Shown piece after piece: positions 48,450 through 57,346 of a DNA stretch of 64,000 nt; position 1 is the stretch's first letter; every line of letters begins with the position of its first letter. This stretch comes from Pseudomonas sp. PD9R (GTDB lineage Bacteria > Pseudomonadota > Gammaproteobacteria > Pseudomonadales > Pseudomonadaceae): NCBI RefSeq assembly GCF_019200975.1, contig NZ_JAHTMR010000002.1, positions 124,001-188,000 of the forward strand, read 5' to 3'. A model generated the notes under the pieces. That model was given only the letters and a program-made list of their open reading frames with translations, was not told the origin of the DNA and ran no database searches. A program made the translations under genes and the position numbers.

Positions 48450-50867
48450 TCAGAACAACACCTTCGCCACATCCGCAAACCGCTTGGCAAAGTGCGCCGT
48501 AATCCCTTCCTTCAGGTACTCCGGCAATTCCTCGAAGTTACCCCGGTTCGCCTCCGGCAAGATCAGCTCGAAAATCTTCTGCCGCCGCGCCGCGATGACT
48601 TTTTCGCGCACGCCACCAATCGGCAGTACGTGCCCGGTCAGCGTCAATTCGCCGGTCATGGCCACGCCTTTTTTCGGTGGCTGGTTGCGCGCGAGCGAGA
48701 GCAGGGCGCTGGCCATGGTCACGCCGGCGCTCGGGCCGTCTTTCGGCGTGGCGCCTTCCGGTACGTGCAAGTGCACGAAGGCTTCGTCGAAGAATTTCGG
48801 ATCGCCACCAAACGACTTCAGATTGGAGCTGACGTAGCTGTAGGCGATTTCTGCCGACTCTTTCATCACGTCACCCAGTTGCCCGGTGAGTTTGAAACCG
48901 CGGTTGAGGGTGTGGATGCGGGTTGCTTCGATTGGCAGGGTCGCGCCGCCCATGCTGGTCCAGGCCAGGCCGGTGATGACGCCCGTTCCGGACAGCACTT
49001 GCTCGTTGCGGAATACCGGTTTGCCCAGCGAGGTTTCGAGGTCTTTCGGACCGAGCTTGATCATTGCGTTCGGGTCGTCGAGCAGTTTCATCACCGCTTT
49101 GCGCACCAGTTTGCCAAGGTTTTTCTCCAGCTGACGCACACCGGCCTCGCGAGCATAACCATCGATCAGCGCTTTAAGTGCGCTGTCGCTGATGCTAAGG
49201 CTGGTTTTCGACACGCCGGCCTTTTCAAGCTGTTTCGGCCACAGGTGGCGCTTGGCGATGGCGACTTTTTCTTCGGTGATGTAACCCGACAGGCGGATGA
49301 TTTCCATGCGGTCCATCAACGGACCGGGAATCGAATCCAGGGTGTTGGCGGTGCAAATGAACAGGACTTTCGACAGGTCCATGCGCAGGTCGAGATAGTG
49401 GTCGAGGAATTCGACGTTCTGTTCCGGGTCGAGGGTTTCCAGCAGCGCCGAGGCCGGGTCGCCCTGGTAGCTTTGGCCCATCTTGTCGATTTCGTCGAGC
49501 ATGATTACCGGGTTCATCACTTCGACGTCTTTCAACGCCTGCACCAGCTTGCCCGGTTGCGCGCCGATGTAAGTGCGGCGGTGGCCCTTGATCTCGGCTT
49601 CGTCGCGCATGCCGCCGAGGCTGAAGCGGTAGAACGGCCGGCCGAGGGATTCGGCGATGGATTTACCGACGCTGGTTTTACCCACGCCCGGTGGCCCCAC
49701 CAGCAACACGATGGAACCGCTGATCTCGCCTTTGTAGGCACCGACCGCGAGGAATTCGAGGATGCGGTCCTTGATGTCATCCAGGCCTGCGTGGTGTTTG
49801 TCGAGCACTTTGCGCGCGTGCTTGAGGTCGAGTTTATCCTCGCCATACACACCCCACGGCACCGAGGTTGCCCAGTCGAGGTAGTTGCGGGTGACCGCAT
49901 ACTCCGGCGATCCGGTTTCGAGGATCGACAGTTTGTTCATCTCTTCTTCGATGCGCTTCTGCGCTTGCGGCGACAGCACCTTGCCGGTCAGCCGTTGTTC
50001 GAACTGTTCGAGGTCGGCGCTGCGGTCGTCCTTGGTCAGACCGAGTTCTTGCTGGATAACCTTTAGTTGTTCCTTGAGGAAAAACTCGCGCTGATGCTCG
50101 CCGATCTTGCGGTTTACTTCAGCGGAAATTTCTTTTTGCAGGCGCGCGACTTCGACTTCCTTGCGCAGCATCGGCAGGACTTTTTCCATGCGCTTGAGCA
50201 TCGGCACGCAATCGAGCACTTCTTGCAGCTCACTGCCTGTCGCCGACGTGAGGGCGGCGGCGAAGTCGGTCAGCGGCGATGGGTCGTTGGGGCTGAAGCG
50301 GTTGAGGTAGTTCTTCAGCTCTTCGCTGTACAGCGGGTTGAGCGGCAACAGTTCCTTGATCGCATTGATCAGCGCCATGCCGTAGGCCTTGACCTCGTCG
50401 GTCGGCTCGGTGGGCTGGTGCGGGTATTCGACTTCCACCAGGTACGGTGGGCGGTGGTGCTTGAGCCAGGTTTTCAGGCGTACACGGGTCAGGCCTTGGG
50501 CGACGAATTGCAGTTTGCCGTTTTCGCGGCTGGCGTGGTGCACCTTGACCAGCGTGCCGTAGAGCGGCAGGGCTGAGGTATCGAAGTGGCGCGGGTCTTC
50601 CTGGGGCGTGTCCATGTAGAACAGGGCCAGGGACTGGTGATCGGATTTGCTGACCAGGTCGAGGGTTTCGGCCCACGGTTCTTCATTGACGATGACCGGC
50701 AGCACCTGCGCCGGGAAGAACGGTCGGTTGTGGATCGGGATGATATAGACCTTGTCCGGCAGGTTCTGGCCGGGTAAGGCGAGACCTTTGCCGGTGGTGT
50801 GATGCGGGGCTTTTTCCGGGTCGGCGTATTCGCTCGGGTCTTCGGGGAATTCTTGCTGGTCGCTCAT
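48450..50867 (-). CDS. Second ATP-dependent Lon protease (AsrA-like)
   Basis: This 805-residue Lon protease has an N-terminal substrate domain, an AAA+ module with Walker A GPPGVGKTSVGKS and DEIDKMGQ, and a protease domain with catalytic dyad S713 (KDGPSAG) and K756 (VREKVIAA), the 43-residue spacing of E. coli Lon. Its sequence and neighbours (icp, and gcd on the other side) match the Lon paralogue present in Pseudomonas besides the main Lon (PA0779 AsrA, aminoglycoside-stress protease; P. putida lon-2, by memory). ATG 50867 (MSDQQEFPEDP) is chosen; an in-frame ATG 15 bases upstream is an alternative. A sigma-32-type promoter precedes it. Confidence 0.93.
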   Translation of the reverse strand: MSDQQEFPEDPSEYADPEKAPHHTTGKGLALPGQNLPDKVYIIPIHNRPFFPAQVLPVIVNEEPWAETLDLVSKSDHQSLALFYMDTPQEDPRHFDTSALPLYGTLVKVHHASRENGKLQFVAQGLTRVRLKTWLKHHRPPYLVEVEYPHQPTEPTDEVKAYGMALINAIKELLPLNPLYSEELKNYLNRFSPNDPSPLTDFAAALTSATGSELQEVLDCVPMLKRMEKVLPMLRKEVEVARLQKEISAEVNRKIGEHQREFFLKEQLKVIQQELGLTKDDRSADLEQFEQRLTGKVLSPQAQKRIEEEMNKLSILETGSPEYAVTRNYLDWATSVPWGVYGEDKLDLKHARKVLDKHHAGLDDIKDRILEFLAVGAYKGEISGSIVLLVGPPGVGKTSVGKSIAESLGRPFYRFSLGGMRDEAEIKGHRRTYIGAQPGKLVQALKDVEVMNPVIMLDEIDKMGQSYQGDPASALLETLDPEQNVEFLDHYLDLRMDLSKVLFICTANTLDSIPGPLMDRMEIIRLSGYITEEKVAIAKRHLWPKQLEKAGVSKTSLSISDSALKALIDGYAREAGVRQLEKNLGKLVRKAVMKLLDDPNAMIKLGPKDLETSLGKPVFRNEQVLSGTGVITGLAWTSMGGATLPIEATRIHTLNRGFKLTGQLGDVMKESAEIAYSYVSSNLKSFGGDPKFFDEAFVHLHVPEGATPKDGPSAGVTMASALLSLARNQPPKKGVAMTGELTLTGHVLPIGGVREKVIAARRQKIFELILPEANRGNFEELPEYLKEGITAHFAKRFADVAKVLF

Positions 50868-50897
50868 GGGGCACCTGCGCAATGGGGTATGGGTCTT

Positions 50898-50927
50898 AGA
50901 TGGGGCAGGTTGGCGGTGGTTTCAATG
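50898..50927 (-). promoter_or_regulatory. Heat-shock (sigma-32, RpoH) promoter of lon2
   Basis: On the minus strand CATTGAAA and CCCCATCT are separated by 14 bases. The -10 fits CCCCATNT exactly and the -35 has TTGAAA. The promoter ends 31 bases before the lon2 ATG, so transcription should start about 24 bases before it. Confidence 0.75.
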
Positions 50928-51018
50928 ATGCGTTGGGGTTAATGGGATATTCGAAGGTGTATTCAGCAGGGATTCAGGTTAGCTGGATCCTGGGAGCACA
51001 CCGCGCTGCTTTTGCTTA

Positions 51019-51098
51019 TGTAGGAGCTGCCGCAGGCTGCGATCTTTTGATCTTGAAAATTAAAGATCAAAAGATCGCAGCCTGCGGCAGCTCCTAAA
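51019..51098. repeat. REP pair, GCTGCCG family (R17)
   Basis: Nearly perfect inverted pair TGTAGGAGCTGCCGCAGGCT ... AGCCTGCGGCAGCTCCTAAA between gcd and lon2, upstream of lon2. Confidence 0.92.
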
Positions 51099-51116
51099 GG
51101 GTTGGTGTACGGCAAC

Positions 51117-51155
51117 AAAAAAGGCGGCTCCTGTGAGGGAGTCGCCTTTGTTTTA
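51117..51155 (-). terminator. gcd terminator
   Basis: Stem AAAGGCGGCTCC / GGGAGTCGCCTTT with small mismatch and a TGTGA loop. On the minus strand it is followed by a T-run and comes 15 bases after the gcd stop. Confidence 0.85.
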
Positions 51156-51169
51156 ACTGCCGTTACCGC

Positions 51170-53578
51170 TTATTCCGAAAGCTTATACGCGATCACATAG
51201 TCACCTTGTTTGGTGCCCAGCGAACCGTGACCGCCAGCGACCACAAGCACGTATTGCTTGCCGTCCTTGCCGGTGTAGGTCATTGGCGTAGTCTGCGCGC
51301 CGGCTGGCAGGCGGCCTTCCCACAGTTGCTTGCCGTTTTTCACGTCGTAGGCCCGCAAGTACTGGTCAAGAGTACCGCTGAGGAAGCCTACGCCACCGGC
51401 AGTGGTGAAGGTGCCGCCCAGGCTGGGCACACCCATGCTCAGCGGGATTGGCACCGGCGAGCTGTCGCGCACGGTGCCGTTCTTGTGCTTCCACAGGACT
51501 TGATGTGTGGTTAGGTCGACCGCTGCCACATAGCCCCACGCTGGTGCCTGGCAAGGCAAACCCATCGGCGACAGCAATGCTTCGAGCACCACACCGTACG
51601 GCGCGCCTTTGTTTGGCTGCACGCCTTCGGTTTCGCTTTTGCGTGGGCCTTGGGCAGCGATTTCGGCGGCCGGGATCAGTTTCGATTTGAACGCCATGTA
51701 GCTCGGGTTCACGAATGCGATTTGACGCACCGGGTCAACCGAGATGCCGCCCCAGTCGAACACGCCGAAATTGCCTGGATAAACGATCGAACCTTGCAGC
51801 GATGGCGGCGTGAACGGGCCGTCGTAGCGCATGGATTTGAAGTCGATCCGGCAGATCAGTTGGTCGAATGGCGTGACGCCCCACATGTCGCGTTCTTTCA
51901 AGGGCGGCGGCATCAGGTTCAGGTCGGACTTAGGCTGGGTCGGCGAGGTGTGATCCCCGGCGACAGCGCCTTGTGGCACCGGAATTTCGTTGATCGGCAC
52001 GATGGCCTGGCCGGTGCTGCGGTCCAGTACGTAGATGCTGCCTTGCTTGGTGGACGCAAGTACTGCGGGTTTTACGCCGTCAGCGGTTTTCAGGTCCATC
52101 AGCGTTGGCTGACCACCGACGTCCATGTCCCACAGGTCATGGTGGGTGAACTGGAAGTGCCAGCGCACTTTACCGGTGGCAATGTCCAGGGCGGTCAGGC
52201 CGGCGGAATGCAGTTCCGATTCAGGGGTGCGCGCGCCACCGAACTGGTCCGGGGTCTGGTTGCCCATTGGCAGGTAGAGCATGCCGAGTTTTTCATCGAC
52301 CGCGAACATGGACCACATGTTCGGCGAGTTGCGGGTGTAAGTCTGGCCTTCGGCAATAGGCGTTGTATCGTCCGGTTTGCCGCTGTCCCAGTTCCACACC
52401 AGTTTGCCGGTGTGCACGTCGAACGCGCGGATCACGCCGCTTGGCTCGTCGGTGGACACGTTGTCGGTGACGTGGCCGCCAATCACCACCAGGTCTTTGG
52501 TGACCGCTGGCGGCGAAGTGGAGTAGTAGCCGCCGGCGGTGAAGCCGCCGATGTTGGCGCGCAGGTCAACCTGGCCTTTGTCGCCGAAGTCTTCGCACAT
52601 CTTGCCGGTGTCGGCGTTCAGGGCGATCAGGCGAGTGTCGGCGGTCGGCAGGAAAATCCGGCGCGGGCAGGCACTGGCGACGGCCGCGCTGGCGCTGCCG
52701 GTCGGGCTCTGCTCGGAGGCATACACGGCGTCATCGTGATACGACACGCCACGGCAGGTCATGTGCGCCCAACCCTTGAAATTCGCCGCGTTCTGCGTCG
52801 AAAGCTTCGGATCGAAACGCCAGATTTCCTTGCCGGTGTCCGGGTCCAGCGCGATCACCTGGCTGTGCGGCGTGCAGACGTAGAGCATGCCGTTGACTTT
52901 CAGCGGGGTGTTTTCCGCCGTTGTTTCACCCGGATCGCCCGGCCCGGGCAGGTCGCCGGTACGGTAAGTCCAGGCTGGCACCAGTTTGCTCACGTTCTGC
53001 GGGGTGATCTGTGCCAGCGGCGAGTAACGATCACCGTGGGCGCTGCGGCCGTAGGAGTTCCAGTCACCGTCCGGCATGGCCGGGGCTGTGTTGGTCATGC
53101 CCGGCACGCTGTCGCGGTCCAGTTGACCCTTGATTTCACCGGGGTTGGTGAACTGGCTGGCCAGTGCAGCGACGCCAGCGATGACCACGGCCACGCTCAA
53201 GGCGCCGGTGCCCATCGGCGCGGCGCCTTCGCGCAACAGCGGAAGGCGGAACCACGGCAGCAGCATGACGATACCCAGCGCAAACAGCATCGCCAGGCGC
53301 GGCACCAGCTGCCACCAGTCGAGGCCGACTTCCCACAGCGCCCAGACGGTGCTGGCGAACAGCACCAGTGCGTACAGGCCCAGCGCAGCGCGGCGAGCGG
53401 CGATCAGCAGGATGCCGGTCAGCGCCAGGCCGATACCGGCCAGCAGGTAATACAGCGAGCCGCCGAGCATGCTCAGCTTGATCCCCCCGGCCAGCATGGC
53501 CAGGCCCATTAGCAGAAGCAGGATACCGAGCAGGCTCGGCAGCAGACGGCTTCGACTCAAAGCACCCTCAGTGCTCAT
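51170..53578 (-). CDS. gcd: Membrane-bound PQQ-dependent glucose dehydrogenase
   Basis: This 802-residue quinoprotein has five N-terminal membrane helices (about residues 10-140) that bind ubiquinone. A periplasmic eight-bladed PQQ propeller follows (repeats such as LDPDTGKEIWRFDP, FDVHTGKLVWNWDSG, LDIATGKVRWHFQ). It oxidises glucose to gluconolactone in the periplasm, the start of the direct oxidative route of Pseudomonas and the source of gluconic acid. Start MSTEGALSRSRLLPSLLG. It is separated from oprB by a REP pair; gcd and oprB-2 are also neighbours of lon-2 in P. putida as I remember. Confidence 0.95.
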   Translation of the reverse strand: MSTEGALSRSRLLPSLLGILLLLMGLAMLAGGIKLSMLGGSLYYLLAGIGLALTGILLIAARRAALGLYALVLFASTVWALWEVGLDWWQLVPRLAMLFALGIVMLLPWFRLPLLREGAAPMGTGALSVAVVIAGVAALASQFTNPGEIKGQLDRDSVPGMTNTAPAMPDGDWNSYGRSAHGDRYSPLAQITPQNVSKLVPAWTYRTGDLPGPGDPGETTAENTPLKVNGMLYVCTPHSQVIALDPDTGKEIWRFDPKLSTQNAANFKGWAHMTCRGVSYHDDAVYASEQSPTGSASAAVASACPRRIFLPTADTRLIALNADTGKMCEDFGDKGQVDLRANIGGFTAGGYYSTSPPAVTKDLVVIGGHVTDNVSTDEPSGVIRAFDVHTGKLVWNWDSGKPDDTTPIAEGQTYTRNSPNMWSMFAVDEKLGMLYLPMGNQTPDQFGGARTPESELHSAGLTALDIATGKVRWHFQFTHHDLWDMDVGGQPTLMDLKTADGVKPAVLASTKQGSIYVLDRSTGQAIVPINEIPVPQGAVAGDHTSPTQPKSDLNLMPPPLKERDMWGVTPFDQLICRIDFKSMRYDGPFTPPSLQGSIVYPGNFGVFDWGGISVDPVRQIAFVNPSYMAFKSKLIPAAEIAAQGPRKSETEGVQPNKGAPYGVVLEALLSPMGLPCQAPAWGYVAAVDLTTHQVLWKHKNGTVRDSSPVPIPLSMGVPSLGGTFTTAGGVGFLSGTLDQYLRAYDVKNGKQLWEGRLPAGAQTTPMTYTGKDGKQYVLVVAGGHGSLGTKQGDYVIAYKLSE

Positions 53579-53686
53579 AGTGTGGTTCTCCGTGACGTTT
53601 TAAGTAGTCCCGCGCAAGTTCACTGTAGATGACGATCCTGTGCGGGCATGGTTCAGATAGAAACTGTTGGGTTGATGCGATCACTC

Positions 53687-53787
53687 TGTAGGAGCGAGCT
53701 TGCTCGCGAAAAACCTGAGAACGCCGCGGGGTGTCAGGTTCGCAGCGTTATCGTTGACGACCATCGCGAGCGAGCTCGCTTCTACAG
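53687..53787. repeat. REP pair, GCGAGC family (R18)
   Basis: Inverted pair TGTAGGAGCGAGCTTGCTCG ... CGCGAGCGAGCTCGCTTCTA between gcd and oprB on the same strand. The right arm has two changes. Confidence 0.9.
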
Positions 53788-53799
53788 TGGGTTTGGGTT

Positions 53800-55182
53800 T
53801 CAGAACGATGAGGTGATCTTGATCCCGCCAATCAGCGCGTCATCGACCTGGTCCACGCCACCGGGGTGGCGGATGTATTGCAGGTTCGGGCGCACGGTCA
53901 GCCAGTTCGTAACGTGCACGCCGTAATAGAGTTCGGCGCTGTATTCGGTGTCCTGCGGTGGCAGGAAGGCCGGGTCGTCGTAGGCATAAACGGCGTGAGC
54001 CTGATTGGTCGCTTCGGCGTTCTTGCGATAGGCCGGGTTGACGTGCACACGGGCCAGCGCGAAGCCGATGTCATCTTTGGCGCGGGCGTCGAACAGGCCT
54101 TTGTAAACGAGACCCGCCTGAACGTAGTTGTCGATGGCGTTGGTTTTCTTGTCGTGCATCGTGCCGTTGGCGAACACACTCAGGCCGCGCGAATGGTCGC
54201 TGGCGATGCTGGTGATCTGCTGCTGGAGGCCCAGCCATACGCCGTGCTTGCTCGACGCGCTGCGGTAAGCTTCGCCACTCAGGGCTGCGGGCTGGCCATT
54301 GCTGTCTTTATAGGCATCGGTGGCGTTGGCGCTGCTGTAGTAATAACCGGCGCGGTATTCGCCTGGCAGGCCATTGAGCTTCGGCGACCACACCAGTTCC
54401 ACCGGCAGGATCGCGCCTTGGGTGCCGCTGCCGCTGAGCTTGAAGCCGTTGCCGCGATCAAGGTTCGACGGGTTCTGCTCGTAGGCGCCGACCTGCGCAT
54501 ACAGCTGCGGCGTGAGGTGATATTTGACCCGCATCGCCCACTGACTGACCGGCCAGTTGTACCAGATTCCGCCCACCCAGTTGCCGACCTGGGAGCCGCA
54601 GAACGCCAGGTTCTGGAAGTCGCAGGGGAAGCTGTTGAAGTCTTCGCCTTCGCCGAAACGACCGACCTTGATGTCGAGCGTTTGATCGACGAATTTCTGC
54701 TGATACCACATCTGCGTCAGACGCCAGGTCTGGCCACGGCCCCAGACTTCCTGAGCCGAAGTAAAACCGCCGACGCGCGGGTCGTTGATGCGGTCGTTGC
54801 TGATGTTGTTTCCGCTGCGTTCGGTGACGGTCAGCTGAAATTCGGCATCGTCCCAGCCGAGGATTTTCTGCAAATCCAGATGCGTGCCGAGGGCGAATTG
54901 GTCGCTGTAGCGCGCCGTGCGATCGTGGTCGTGGCCGCCGTGCAGATTGCTGCCCATTTCGCCGGTGTAATCGACTTTGAAGTCGTAGCCTTTTTCCGCA
55001 AGCTCGGTGCGAGTGCCGTTCCAGTCACCGAGCATCCACGGGGAATCGCTGTCGAAAGCCGGTGCTGCCTGAGTGCAGGTTGCAAGGCTCAGCGCGGTGA
55101 ATCCGCCAATCAGGTTCAAAGCTTTTCCGCAGGCAACAGGCATAAAGACATCGCTGTCTTGCGAGGGTTGTAAATCAGGCAT
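53800..55182 (-). CDS. oprB: Carbohydrate-selective porin OprB
   Basis: This 460-residue outer-membrane porin of the OprB family forms a glucose-permeable beta-barrel with a start typical for the family after its signal (SPWMLGDWNGTRTELAEKGYDFKVDYTGEM) and a terminal phenylalanine (KITSSF). The signal ends near TCTQA-A. The first ATG is at 55182; an internal ATG at 55143 begins directly before the signal and could be the true start, since neither has a clear SD sequence. It lies upstream of gcd on the same strand, consistent with glucose uptake and periplasmic oxidation. Confidence 0.92.
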   Translation of the reverse strand: MPDLQPSQDSDVFMPVACGKALNLIGGFTALSLATCTQAAPAFDSDSPWMLGDWNGTRTELAEKGYDFKVDYTGEMGSNLHGGHDHDRTARYSDQFALGTHLDLQKILGWDDAEFQLTVTERSGNNISNDRINDPRVGGFTSAQEVWGRGQTWRLTQMWYQQKFVDQTLDIKVGRFGEGEDFNSFPCDFQNLAFCGSQVGNWVGGIWYNWPVSQWAMRVKYHLTPQLYAQVGAYEQNPSNLDRGNGFKLSGSGTQGAILPVELVWSPKLNGLPGEYRAGYYYSSANATDAYKDSNGQPAALSGEAYRSASSKHGVWLGLQQQITSIASDHSRGLSVFANGTMHDKKTNAIDNYVQAGLVYKGLFDARAKDDIGFALARVHVNPAYRKNAEATNQAHAVYAYDDPAFLPPQDTEYSAELYYGVHVTNWLTVRPNLQYIRHPGGVDQVDDALIGGIKITSSF

Positions 55183-55341
55183 AGAGAGGAAATTCTTGAT
55201 CTTTTTCTGGGGGATAAACGGAGTGGGGTGAATGAGCGGAAGCGTTTCAGCTTAAGGCGGGGGCAAGGATAATGTTCTGTTACAAATAGAGAAAGGGCTT
55301 TTACAGACATGCATCTTTTCAGAATCGGTAACAGTCGTCCC

Positions 55342-55441
55342 TGTAGGAGCGAGCTTGCTCGCGAAGAATGTCACTACACCGCGTTTATTCAGACTGCAGG
55401 CGTCATCGTTGACGCCATCGCGAGCAAGCTCGCTCCTACAG
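55342..55441. repeat. REP pair, GCGAGC family (R19)
   Basis: Very regular inverted pair TGTAGGAGCGAGCTTGCTCG ... CGCGAGCAAGCTCGCTCCTA between oprB and the VF530 gene. A half REP of the other family follows at 55457. Confidence 0.94.
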
Positions 55442-55456
55442 GGTATGCATTCCAAT

Positions 55457-55486
55457 GTAGGAGGTGCCGAAGGCTGCGATCTTTTG
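55457..55486. repeat. Half REP element, GCTGCCG family
   Basis: TGTAGGAGGTGCCGAAGGCT with GCGATCTTTT next to it, without a partner arm. It stands directly beside the GCGAGC-family pair, so two families abut. Confidence 0.8.
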
Positions 55487-55587
55487 CGATTCACCTACAT
55501 TTAACAAGAGCACACAGATCGCTTCCCCCCAACGAAGCCCTCGGCTAAGGTGCGCGGCTTCCCACCCCTACTTCGCAAAGGCCCGGC

Positions 55588-55818
55588 ATGACCGAACAGA
55601 ATAACGACCCGCTGCACGGCGTAACGCTGGAGCAAATCCTCAACGCGCTGGTTGAACACTACGAATGGTCCGGGCTGGCCGAGCGCATCGATATCCGCTG
55701 CTTCAAGAGTGACCCGAGCATCAAATCGAGCCTGACGTTTCTGCGCAAAACCCCATGGGCACGGGAGAAGGTCGAGCGCTTGTACGTGAAGCTGATGCGC
55801 ACCAAGCGCCCACTCTGA
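55588..55818 (+). CDS. VF530-family DNA-binding protein (DUF2132)
   Basis: This 76-residue basic protein belongs to the VF530 family: [48 protein letters not shown] and a short tail. The family has a helical fold and has been described as DNA-binding in Vibrio fischeri VF530. It is a stand-alone cytoplasmic protein. The next gene starts 2 bases after its stop. Confidence 0.9.
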   Translation: MTEQNNDPLHGVTLEQILNALVEHYEWSGLAERIDIRCFKSDPSIKSSLTFLRKTPWAREKVERLYVKLMRTKRPL

Positions 55819-55820
55819 AC

Positions 55821-56474
55821 ATGGACCATCCATCGACGCCAGTAGCTGCCGCACGGCGTCGTATTGTGGCGGTGGCGGCCGTTCTCGGCTGGGCCGGATT
55901 GAGCATTCAGCTGTACCTGATTTTCTATTCGCGCTGGACGCTGGAAGCCAGCCTGCTGGGCGGCTTGATGAGCTATTTCAGCTATTTCACCGTGCTGAGC
56001 AATACCTTGGTGGCGACGGTTTTGACCTGTGAACTGACCCCCCGTGAATCGGCCGCGCGACGCTGGTTTTTGCAACCGTGGGTCAGCAGTGGAATTGCCG
56101 TGAGCATCGTCGTGGTCGGCCTGGCCTACAACGTGTTATTGCGCCATCTATGGCATCCGCAAGGCTGGCAATGGCTAGCCGATGAGCTGATGCATGACGT
56201 CATGCCGCTGCTGTTTCTGGGCTATTGGTTTTGCTGGGTGCCCAAGGGGACGTTGCGTCTGAGGCACATCGGGTTGTGGGTGATTTATCCACTGGTGTAT
56301 TTCGCGTATTCGCTGCTGCGCGGGCATTTGCTGGCGGTTTATCCGTATCCGTTCATTGATGTGGAAAAGTTGGGTTATCCACAGGTGTTTATCAATGCCG
56401 GGGGATTGTTGGTGGGGTTTGTGGTGATTGCGTTGTTGGTGATTGGGCTGGATCGACGTTTTCGGCATCAGTGA
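55821..56474 (+). CDS. Pr6Pr-family membrane protein
   Basis: This 217-residue integral membrane protein has about six helices and family features: FSYFTVLSNTLV, a DELMHDVMPLLF segment and PLVYFAYSLLRG followed by YPYPFIDV. Pr6Pr (FAR-17a/AIG1-like) proteins are widespread in bacteria and have no established function here. ATG 55821 stands 2 bases after the VF530 stop, so the two are probably co-transcribed. A REP pair lies 9 bases beyond its stop. Confidence 0.85.
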   Translation: MDHPSTPVAAARRRIVAVAAVLGWAGLSIQLYLIFYSRWTLEASLLGGLMSYFSYFTVLSNTLVATVLTCELTPRESAARRWFLQPWVSSGIAVSIVVVGLAYNVLLRHLWHPQGWQWLADELMHDVMPLLFLGYWFCWVPKGTLRLRHIGLWVIYPLVYFAYSLLRGHLLAVYPYPFIDVEKLGYPQVFINAGGLLVGFVVIALLVIGLDRRFRHQ

Positions 56475-56483
56475 GATTGCCAC

Positions 56484-56555
56484 GATCACAGCCTGCGGCA
56501 GCGCCTACATTTGGAAGACGTTCCCTGTAGGCGCTGCCGCAGGCTGCGATCTTTC
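56484..56555. repeat. REP pair, GCGCTGCCG variant (R20)
   Basis: Inverted pair ACAGCCTGCGGCAGCGCCTA ... GCGCTGCCGCAGGCTGCGAT with the outer arm changed from GGAGCTG to GGCGCTG in both halves. The compensating change preserves the stem. Confidence 0.9.
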
Positions 56556-56560
56556 AAGGC

Positions 56561-57346
56561 CTACTCGTCGTCGCTGTCACCCAGCCGCCAATAGCCGACC
56601 GCTTTGACGAATTGCTCCTCCAGCCCATGCTCATCCAGCAACACCCGGCGGATCTGCCGCGACACTTTGCTTTCGGTCGCAACCCAGGCATACAAACTGC
56701 CGGTGGGAACCTGAACCTGGCGCACGGTAGTCAGTAAATGATCCTTGCCGCCTTCACGCAGCACCCAGATCACATTGACGTCAGCGGCACTCTCCAGCAC
56801 TTGCTGTTCCTTGCCGTTCTCCACCTCCACGATCACCAGTGCACGGCGGTTGGCCGGCAGGCCTTCGAGGCGTCGGGCGATGGCGGGCAGGGCGGTTTCG
56901 TCGCCGATCAGCAGGTAGCTGTCAAAAATATCCGGCACGATCATCGAACCCCGAGGCCCGCCGATGTGCAGGAATTGCCCCGGTTTTGCTTGTTCGGCCC
57001 AGGTGGCGGCAGGGCCGTCACCGTGCAGCACGAAGTCGATGTCCAGCTCCAACGTGTCGAGGTCGTAACGACGCGGCGTGTAATCGCGCATGGCGGGCAT
57101 CGGTCCGTTGTCTTTGCCGGCGCCAAGCACCAGGGTTTCCAGCGCGGCCTGTTCGGCCGCATTCTGCGGGAACAGCAATTTGACGTGATCGTCGGTGCCG
57201 AGGCTGACGAAACCCGCCAGCTCAGGCCCACCCAATGTGACCCGGCGCATGCGCGGTGTCAGGTCGACCACCCGCAGCACCTGCAGGCGACGGCGTTTGA
57301 TTTCGTGCATGACGCGGTGAATGGTTTGTGTAATCACTTCAGTCAT
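56561..57346 (-). CDS. Siderophore-interacting protein (FAD-binding ferric reductase)
   Basis: This 261-residue protein has an FAD-binding domain (LRVVDLTPRMRRVTLGG, DYTPRRYDLDTLELDIDFVLHG) and an NAD(P)H-binding half (GDETALPAIARRLEGLPA). These are signatures of siderophore-interacting proteins such as E. coli YqjH (NfeF) and ViuB. They reduce ferric siderophores to release iron in the cytoplasm. It overlaps the upstream PadR gene by 4 bases. In E. coli yqjH is controlled by the PadR protein YqjI, and the pair here looks like the same arrangement in an operon. Confidence 0.9.
   Translation of the reverse strand: MTEVITQTIHRVMHEIKRRRLQVLRVVDLTPRMRRVTLGGPELAGFVSLGTDDHVKLLFPQNAAEQAALETLVLGAGKDNGPMPAMRDYTPRRYDLDTLELDIDFVLHGDGPAATWAEQAKPGQFLHIGGPRGSMIVPDIFDSYLLIGDETALPAIARRLEGLPANRRALVIVEVENGKEQQVLESAADVNVIWVLREGGKDHLLTTVRQVQVPTGSLYAWVATESKVSRQIRRVLLDEHGLEEQFVKAVGYWRLGDSDDE

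Larger units (their letters stand above)
55183..55587. other. Divergent oprB/VF530 intergenic region
   Basis: 405 bases without a gene. It holds the oprB leader and promoter area (AT-rich near 55260-55300 on the minus strand), a REP pair (55342-55441) and a half REP (55457-55486). No convincing ORF. Confidence 0.65.
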
